DNA of 64,000 bases from Podospora comata (taxonomy: Eukaryota; Ascomycota; Sordariomycetes; Sordariales; Podosporaceae). A model generated the notes under the pieces. That model was not told the DNA's origin. It made no database searches and saw nothing but the letters and a program-made list of their open reading frames with translations. Positions within the stretch are counted from its first letter, which is position 1. Every line of letters begins with the position of its first letter. Shown here piece after piece: positions 56,995 to 64,000 of this stretch. A program made the position numbers and the translations under genes. The DNA is taken from NCBI GenBank assembly GCA_017354895.1, contig CP071496.1, forward strand, positions 2,914,001 to 2,978,000, written 5' to 3'.

Positions 56995-59900
56995 ATGACA
57001 GCAGCCGAGGCCGCAAACATTGCGGCAAACTCACCACCACCACCACCACCAACTCTCGGGCTCGAACCATTACCTAGAAACAGTAATGGACGCCGGCCAC
57101 TCAGCATCGAGGAGGTGTGCTTCACCTCGGCCATGACCTGCTTCGAGGGGTTGCTAAAGCTGGACCCCGCCATCGGCACAAGAACCATGTTCTATGTCAC
57201 CAAGTTCATTTCACGGACTCTGGAAAAAACACATGCCCTCAAGGATGTCAGGGAAAATCTGTCAAAAAGCGTCGAGGTCTGGATATGGTTAACCAGAGAC
57301 TTTGCCGCTGCCATCCCCAGTTTAACAACCCGTTCCATCGGACCTCTGGCCAGCTTGAATGATCCAGACAAGGGCGTCACGGCTCAGGAGAGCACAACTT
57401 TGATCACCAAAAATTACCAATCTTTGAGGGACGATCTTCAGCTGTTGATCAAGTTGATGCACATTGCTAGAAACCTGCTGGTTGTGCCCGAGCCTGAGAT
57501 CCCCCAAGATTTATGTGCTGCGGCCCAGTTCGACCAGATGCTCTACCAAACCATCATTCTTTGTGTTAATGTCACAAGTAAGGCTTACGACGGCGATATT
57601 CTGGAAGAGGGTGCCAGGCTGAAGTTGAGCGAGATCACCGAGCTGTGTAAGTCCTCTAACCCCAAGTCCTGTAGCTACGGATACCATTACTAACTCCAAA
57701 GACAGATAAGAAACTGCTGGTTACGTGTCTTCAACAAGCCCACAATTGGATTGCCAAAAATGACAGAAACAAAATGTCGTTCTGGTCGACTGTTCTTTTC
57801 GACGAGGACGCCATGGAAGATAGCAGCCTGTATGGAGAGGGAGAGTTCCGGCCTGATGTCGCCAAAACGGAGGTGCAAAACTGGTATGAGCGCAATTCCG
57901 AGTTTTGTCCCAAAGCTCGCCAACTCCTCATTGAATACGAGGAGACGGTGGCACGTCATGGCATTCCTCCAGGACATTTACCATGCATCTCACCACTGGC
58001 CTGGAACTGGCTGCCAGAAGGCTCGGTGAGGGCCCGTGCGGACAAGGCATCAGACAACACCAAGATCACGCCGCAATGGGTAGAGGACGAGCCCGACAAG
58101 TTCACCCAAGACCAGCGTTATGGACGCGTGTCACGAGAGGTGGATGTCTGGTGGCTCAAAATCCGCGATCCCAACTACGAAAGCTGGGTGGTTCCGATGC
58201 CGACGGTCGAGTTTGCCCAGCAGAGAACAGAAAACTGCAAGGCCAATCTCGTCAACCGGTACGCGCATGCCTACAGGACAGAAGAGCACGAGGTTGAGGA
58301 CTCGGTGCACTCTGCTGAAGGAAACCCACCACCTGAGGGATCGGGAGAGCAAGATGCTAAGGAGGGTGGCCATTACGCTCATGACTATAATGACGACATG
58401 ATCGAAGAGGAAGACATTGACGATGACGAGTCCTACGGGGAAGGTCCCATGAGTGGCCTCCTCACCGAGGTGCCCAACATTTTGGACCCCAAGCAGATCG
58501 AAGCTCTCCACATGATTGTCAAGTCGTGTATTCTCGACAACGCCGGTCTCGCACTTAGTAACGCGGGGGAAAATCTGCAAAAGACCAGGTGCAGAATGTT
58601 TCTTGCGCTGGAATGCGGACGGAGTTTGCTTCGGGAAATACTCGTCTTCATTGCCGTGTGGGAGAAGTCGGAGCAATCACTCATTTTCCAGCTCACGACG
58701 CAGATTGTGGAGGCGATTCACCATAGTGCCCTGATCCCCTACGCCTGGCAGTCGTTGAGAATACCAAAGGATATAATCTCACCCGCTCAGACAGTCTTGC
58801 TGCGGCTGGTCAACAACATGTTCCGGGCTCGGAATGCCGATCCACCAAAGGCAGAGTCGAAGGAGCATCTTCGAGATGTCAAGCTTTTGCATTTCCTGTT
58901 TATTCAGTTCCGTAGTCGGATTGTACCCGAGTGCGCTGCCTTGATGCATCTTCAGGCGCAGATCAGGAACGAGTTGTGTGATCCGTCGGATTTCCCCGTC
59001 GACAGCTGGGATATGGAGCGTGCAAAGGATGGGCTGACGCAATTTTTGGAACTCTTGTCAACGGTCAATGAGCTGCAGGAGACGAGGCATTATCTTATCG
59101 AGTGGGAGGCGGCTTACGAGCTGATCGTGTTGCTCAAGGGGCTTGAGGCCGGTGTAGAAAAGGCAACCATGGTTCAGCCAGTGCCTGCCCGTTCTGCCCA
59201 ACGCCAGCAGCACGATACCCCCGACCATGACGATCACGGTTACGACTCGGAGGACCACCCTCTCGCTCCCCCTCCCCCGCTTCAGGAACCAGCACACAAG
59301 TTCCCCTGGGCTGGCATAAAAGGCCAGATCCTCCATATTCTGGCCGGTCTGCTCCAACCACCCAACGGGCGAAACGGTCCCGGCAACCCGGAGGTCCAAG
59401 ACCAAATCCTCCGCCACAACGGTCTCGTTCCCCTACTGAACTGCTGCGTCTACGACGACCACAACCGGTTCGCGAGAGAGCGGGTTCAGATCTGTCTCAA
59501 GTGGTTGATGGACGGCTCCAACGCGGCTAACAAATTCCTGAGGGATCTGGTGGCCATGAACCCCCAGCCTAGCCCACAACAACTCGCGCAACAGGCGGCT
59601 CAACAGGGTCTTAGGGTAGACGGTCTGCCATCAGATGTTAGAGTTCGCACCCGGGGGGCGCAAGATGAAGCCGCTCCTCCTCCGAGACCTAACCTGAGCG
59701 CTGTCCACGCCCCCTCAAGCAGGTCCCTGCCTCCCCTGGTAGCGACGAATGCTGGGCCGGGGAATCCAGGGGGCCCTCCTCCTCCGCCGCCATCAGGACA
59801 TGTACCTGTCACGGCGGTATTGGAGGTGGAGGTGGATGAGAATGGGGAGATTGATAGGGATACGCTGAAGGAACATATACTGCCTCCGATCAGGGGGGGT

Positions 59901-60200
59901 GGTGGTCAACAAGGGGAGAGGAATAGGTCAGAGGAGTTGTTGAGGAATATTATGACTTTGGCGGATGAGCAGGCTGCTGCTGCTGCTGTTGCGGCGGGGG
60001 CGGGGGTGGGGGTGGTGGAAGGTGGAGTGATGGGGGGAAATAATAATACTCATCCGAGGAATCGGTCGGAGGAGTTGTTGAGGGATATTATCACGTTGGC
60101 GGATGAGGCGGCAAGGTTGGCGATGAATAGTCGGCCTGGGGGGGATGGGGAGGGGGATGAGACGGAGGAGGAGGAGGAGGAGGTGGAGGAGTTTATGTGA
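56995..60200 (+). CDS. Ataxin-10/Ctr86-like armadillo protein
   Basis: Related to yeast Ctr86 and metazoan ataxin-10, helical-repeat proteins implicated in cytokinesis and signalling. Two exons (56995-57646 and 57706-60200; intron 59 nt) encode 1048 residues, longer than yeast Ctr86. The splice joins EITEL to YKKLLVTCLQ. Most of residues 30-860 is predicted helical. The diagnostic C-terminal ataxin-10 block lies near residues 790-860 (LRHNGLVPLLNCCVYDDHNR and ICLKWLMDGSNAANKFLRDL). The tail (about 870-1048) is Pro-, Gly- and Ala-rich and contains a 17-residue motif twice, then an acidic end (EEEEEEVEEFM). Molecular role in this organism is not evident. Confidence 0.85.
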
Positions 60201-60549
60201 AGCCGTCTGAAAAGGCAGATATAGATGATACCGGCAAATAGAAAACGAACATTGGGGCCGGACGGAGTTGGAAGGGTTAAAAGCATTGCAGGCGTCTGTT
60301 TTTCTCGCGGATTTTAGAGAGTATCAAATTTCGGAAGGGTGATTACATCCGCGCAGTCTATATCAGGGTGATAATATCGTGCGGACCATGCCCGTCTGTC
60401 TCTGGAATCAAGCGCTTATCCCTACCTGTCTGGTCGAGCCAGGTAAACACCATGAATCTGCTACATATCTACCCCGCGGCACCTTGGTACCTTTGTTCAG
60501 ACGACAGTTCCAATTCACCCACACAGTCAGCCAGCAACAATAACGCAAC
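60201..60549. other. Spacer between ataxin-10-like gene and AspRS pseudogene
   Basis: 349 bases with the 3' flank of the upstream gene. No RNA gene or repeat was seen; any ancestral promoter of the pseudogene would be here. Confidence 0.45.
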
Positions 60550-62153
60550 ATGGACGAAGCTGCGCCTCCATCCAAAAAGGCGGCGAAAAAGGCGGCGAAA
60601 AAGGCCGAAGCCTAGGCCAGAAAGGAGGCATTGAAGGCACAGCGCGCCGAAGCACGCCAGGCACCTTCCTCTGCTGTCGAACTTGATGACCCTGCCAAGG
60701 GCTTTTATGGACAAGCTCCTACCACTCCCATCGTCTTTTCGTCCAGTGCCGAAGACATCAGTCTTCGGAACTTTAGCAATGGAAATGTAGAAGGTAAAAC
60801 TATCATTCTCAGAGCATGGCTCCAAACCTCCCGGACTCAGAGTGCCAAGATGGCCTTTGTTGAACTACGGGAAGAAGGCAACTGGTATGTGATGGCAGAT
60901 CACCATCCTTCTCTTCAGTGTTTATAACCTAATTTTTTTCCATTGAATCAGGACAATCCAGGGTGTCGTGACGGCCACATCGGAGCCCCCCGAGCAGGAG
61001 TCACCCATCGTCAGCCGACCGATGGTGAGGTGGATCGCTGGAACCAACCCTGAGAGCTTCGTGGTGGTTGAGGCCGAGGTACAGCGACCGATCGAACCTG
61101 TCAAGCGCTGCCGGGTGTCGAACTTTGAGCTTCGGATCACAAGATGCTATTTGCTGGCACCAGCACCGGCTATTCTGGGCATGACACTGGCCGCCGCCAA
61201 CCGACCAGTTGTTGACTTCAATGATGAAGCTATCGGGGCCCCCAGCCGCAAGTATGCTTGTGCATTTGGACAATATCGCCATGCACAAACGAGGTCCGGT
61301 TCAACAGGCCGTTGCGGTAAGGTCGTATCAGTTCTCTGCACAGTGATCTTCTTGTTACTAAGCCAGTCTTTTTTCTGCCAGGACATCCGCATGGAAATGA
61401 AACATCTGTTTCGGTCGTACCTCAAGGCTCGGGGTTTCAAGGAATTCGAACCACCCTCTCTGATTGGCGCAGCATTTGAAGGTGGCAGCAGTGTTTTCCG
61501 TATGCCGTACTTCGCCCAGGAGGCCTTCCTTGCTCAGTCGCCGCAGTTCTACAAACAATTCGAGATTGCTGAGGGGAGAAAACGCGTGTTCAGCATCGCA
61601 CCAGTTTTCCGCGCCGAGAATTCCAACACTCCCCGTCACATGACTGAATTTACGGGCCTCGATCTCGAAATGGAAATTCGTAACGACTACAGCGAGGTTC
61701 TCTATCTTCTGGAAGGGGTTCTTCTTTATATATTCCGCCAAATCCACCGGATTTTCAAGGATGAGATCGAACCCGTCCGCTCCGTCTACCCGTCTAGCGA
61801 GATACTTTTGCCCGCACCTGGCCAGGAGGTTCGCCTAACGTTTACACAGGCTCAACAACTTCTTCGCGAGGAAGGGCCGGCGGAGTTCCGTCATGTGCGC
61901 GATGACGAGGATATGAGTACACCACAGGAGAAGGCACTCGGCGCCTTGGTGAGGTAGAAGTTCAATACGGACTTTTACGTCGTCGACAAAGTTTCCCGAA
62001 ACTGCCAGGCCGTTCTACGCAAAGCTGGACGACACGGCAGCGACAGGCTCAGCTGAGGGTGCTGTCAAGGTCACGAATGCGTGGTGCCTGGGCCTTCCGA
62101 GCGTTCACCTCGCGGCTTACTATCCGAGGACTCCGCGAAGACTGTTGCCATGA
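60550..62153 (+). pseudogene. Decayed copy of cytosolic aspartyl-tRNA synthetase
   Basis: Long stretches match class II AspRS of the Dps1 type: a Lys/Ala-rich leader (MDEAAPPSKKAAKKAAKKAE), the OB-fold anticodon-binding part (GKTIILRAWLQTSRTQSAK), FEPPSLIGAAFEGGSSVF, QSPQFYKQFEIAEGRKRVF with motif 2 (VFRAENSNTPRHMTEFTG), and the very C-terminus SVHLAAYYPRTPRRLLP. It cannot encode a full enzyme. A TAG at 60613-60615 interrupts the leader. The frame shifts near 61250 and near 61990. About 60-70 codons carrying motif 3 are missing near 62070. Two introns (about 60886-60950 and 61317-61380) keep splice signals, so it is a DNA-level duplicate, not a retrocopy. The working gene must lie elsewhere. 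Confidence 0.88.
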
Positions 62154-62961
62154 AGGGCTGGCCAAAAGTGGGATATTTTGTTTTGTGGTCTAGATTTGAA
62201 AGCATTGAGCCAATGCTGTTCCTAAGCCATCGATCCAAAGCCAGAGTTTCATCTACAGGCTTGCCAGGTCAAAGATGAGGTATGACCCAAGACCGACAAT
62301 AGATGTGCTCGAATATGATCAAATGTCATTGTTATGCTTCTGATATGATTTCTGGGATGCAAAGCGGCCATCAGCCACCTCGCAGCAAGTCTCGGTCCAG
62401 ACCAGACCAGTTCACTTATCACCCTGCACATCAGCCATCATCACCACACGAAGTTGATGTACACGCTACGAAAGAAATCACTGAGCCCAGAGCAGAGTCC
62501 AGGAAATAACCGACAGCGAAGGCGAAAGGCAACGCCGGAAGCTGCCCTCGAAATTTGGCGGCGGTGGGGGTTCAAAATGAGGGGTGACGTTGACCTGGCC
62601 GGACTTTGTTCCGCTGTCTCGTGGGTTGGGGTAGGCGCGCCCTTGAACTAACAAGGGCCGATTTGTCAGGCCGCGCCATGCCTTCCAGCTTGGTACCACA
62701 GCAGCTTACCAAATGCAACAAAGTCAGAAGGATTCATACAAAATCAGACAGGTAGCTGCCTAGATTATTGAACTTGATCCATATCTATCTCGTGATCATT
62801 CAACATAAATGTTGTTTTATTCTTTCAGGCTGTTTTGCTTGACCACCTCCTCTTGCATCGTGCCAACCATACTAGGACTCTCCCCTGAACCCTTAGCTTT
62901 CGATTTCCTGAACAAAGCTGGAATCGTCACAGGTACCTCGAGTTTTGAATATCTCATCAGA
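62154..62961. other. Spacer upstream of flavoprotein-like gene
   Basis: About 0.8 kb between the pseudogene and the last gene. No conserved frame or RNA gene was found. It should contain the promoter of the gene starting at 62962. Confidence 0.45.
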
Positions 62962-64000
62962 ATGGCGACGCTCCACGAACAAGTCAAGGGTTGGCATGAA
63001 GGCGAGCGAGCAATCCATACGCTGCTCAAGGTGCCTACCTCGAGCAGAGAGAATCCTACCAATGTTGGCCTTTCCTGGTCCCATGGCGACCGAGTCAGCG
63101 CTTCACCCCTTGTTGCCATTGGGGCAGTAGATGAGCAAGGTCGTCCGTGGACTTCCATCTGGGGTGGTGAGCGCAACTTTGCACGACAGATCAGCCAAGA
63201 CAGGCTTGCTATGGCAAGTCTTGTCGACAAATGCCACGACCCCGTCGTCAAATCGCTCGGATTAGATCGTCTTGCGGATGGTGAAGTGGGCCAGACATCT
63301 GGAGACAAAGCTATCAGTGCTTTGAGTATTGATCTGGAGTCTCGAGATCGGGTCAAGTTGGCTGGGAAGGTGGTTGTTGGGGCACTTGTAGGAAGGCCGA
63401 ATGACGAGGCTGTCTCCCAAGTGCAGCTTGCTTTCCAAGTCGAAGAGAGCCTTGGAAATTGCCCTAAATATCTCAACAAAAAGGTCATCTGGGCTCATCT
63501 TCCCTCCCCACAGCTAGTCTCATCATCACTCCCGTTACCTGAGGAGGCTATTTCGTTGCTTGCCAAAGCAGATCTATTCTTTCTGTCTTCCACCAACGGC
63601 CAAACGATGGACACAAACCACCGAGGCGGTCCACCTGGCTTCATGAGAGTCATCAGCAACACCGATCCATCACCGGGAGGTGACAATGGTACAGTGCTCA
63701 TCTACCCCGAATACTCCGGCAACCGCCTCTATCAGACCCTCGGAAACCTCCACACCAACCCCCTGATCGGTCTCGCCATCCCCGATTTCGACACATCGGA
63801 TGTCCTGTACCTAACAGGCACAACGGAACTTCTCGTCGGTGACACAGCAGCCGCCTACCTACCACACACAAAACTCGCAGTCAAAATCACAGTCCGCTCT
63901 GCCATTTTCGTCAAGGATGGCCTCCCTTTCCGAGGTACACCCGGTGAATTTAGCCCATATAACCCACCTCTTCGTAAACTCACCACCGAGGCCCCTGCTC
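62962..64000 (+). CDS. Flavin-dependent oxidoreductase-like protein, N-terminal PNPOx-like part (partial)
   Basis: An open frame of 346 codons runs from the ATG at 62962 to the window edge with no stop and no intron seen. The sequence (GWHEGERAIHTLLKVP, NFARQISQDRLAMAS, DLFFLSSTNGQTMDTNHRGG, VLIYPEYSGNRLYQTLGNL, PLIGLAIPDFDTSDVLYLTG) resembles the N-terminal FMN-binding split-barrel (pyridoxamine-phosphate-oxidase-like) half of fungal proteins that continue into a ferredoxin-reductase-type FAD/NAD module. The last residues (VRSAIFVKDGLPFRGTPGE) would lead into that module. Substrate unknown. The start follows no earlier in-frame ATG that fits. Confidence 0.7.
   Translation, partial: MATLHEQVKGWHEGERAIHTLLKVPTSSRENPTNVGLSWSHGDRVSASPLVAIGAVDEQGRPWTSIWGGERNFARQISQDRLAMASLVDKCHDPVVKSLGLDRLADGEVGQTSGDKAISALSIDLESRDRVKLAGKVVVGALVGRPNDEAVSQVQLAFQVEESLGNCPKYLNKKVIWAHLPSPQLVSSSLPLPEEAISLLAKADLFFLSSTNGQTMDTNHRGGPPGFMRVISNTDPSPGGDNGTVLIYPEYSGNRLYQTLGNLHTNPLIGLAIPDFDTSDVLYLTGTTELLVGDTAAAYLPHTKLAVKITVRSAIFVKDGLPFRGTPGEFSPYNPPLRKLTTEAPA

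Noticed and set aside
60550-62153. Retrocopy origin or RIP damage for the AspRS pseudogene
   Set aside because: Introns are retained, and the inferred AAG-to-TAG stop and indels are not RIP-type C-to-T changes.
1-64000. Search for transposons, virus-like elements, CRISPR arrays and secondary-metabolite clusters
   Set aside because: No terminal repeats, reverse-transcriptase, integrase, capsid or transposase-like frames, spacer-repeat arrays, or PKS/NRPS genes were seen by eye.

Overview
This window is nuclear DNA of a filamentous ascomycete. Gene content and protein style (assimilatory nitrite reductase, CreC and CreD, Slm1, short 41-106 nt introns with CTAAC/CTGAC branch points) suggest the Sordariomycetes, most likely Sordariales; the order is my inference from protein resemblance. 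Genes mostly have 1-4 exons and alternate strands. I see no intact or decayed transposon, virus-like element, CRISPR array or tRNA gene.

Layout. 1-710: 5' part of a Fpg/MutM-type DNA glycosylase (minus), whose first intron appears to be GC-AG. About 1340-3020: a non-coding, spliced host gene (plus) with one box C/D snoRNA in each of its six introns. Guide pairing and the D/D'+5 rule assign them, in order, to the yeast snR78, snR77, snR76, snR75, snR74 and snR73 targets, so this is an intronic counterpart of the yeast snR72-78 polycistron without snR72. 3093-5118: an S10 carboxypeptidase-like secreted protein lacking the catalytic serine. 5457-7273: a fungus-specific one-TM protein. 7937-11397: nitrite reductase with a GATA/NIT4-like promoter. 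13374-14455: a cell-surface-type membrane protein. 14789-16558: Slm1. 18408-20485 and 24482-26622: CreD and CreC, two ubiquitin-system regulators of carbon repression, separated by 4 kb without recognisable genes. 27943-29823: Gem1/Miro. 30290-31780: mRNA cap methyltransferase, head-to-head with 32421-34021 Rpn7. 34540-36124: alanine aminotransferase. 39414-44026: a 1503-residue coiled-coil protein with a SUMO-interaction-like motif. 46352-46882: a small membrane protein, also with a probable GC-AG intron. 47123-49137: Enp2. 50417-55002: Mediator Med13. 55451-56492: MTA phosphorylase. 56995-60200: ataxin-10/Ctr86-like protein. 60550-62153: a decayed, intron-bearing copy of cytosolic aspartyl-tRNA synthetase. 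62962-64000: 5' part of a flavoprotein-like gene running off the window.

Functional themes are housekeeping (ribosome biogenesis through the snoRNAs and Enp2, transcription, capping, proteasome) and nutrient regulation (nitrite assimilation, CreC/CreD, Slm1). Gene structures were deduced by eye from reading frame, splice consensus and family resemblance; no alignment or RNA data were available.
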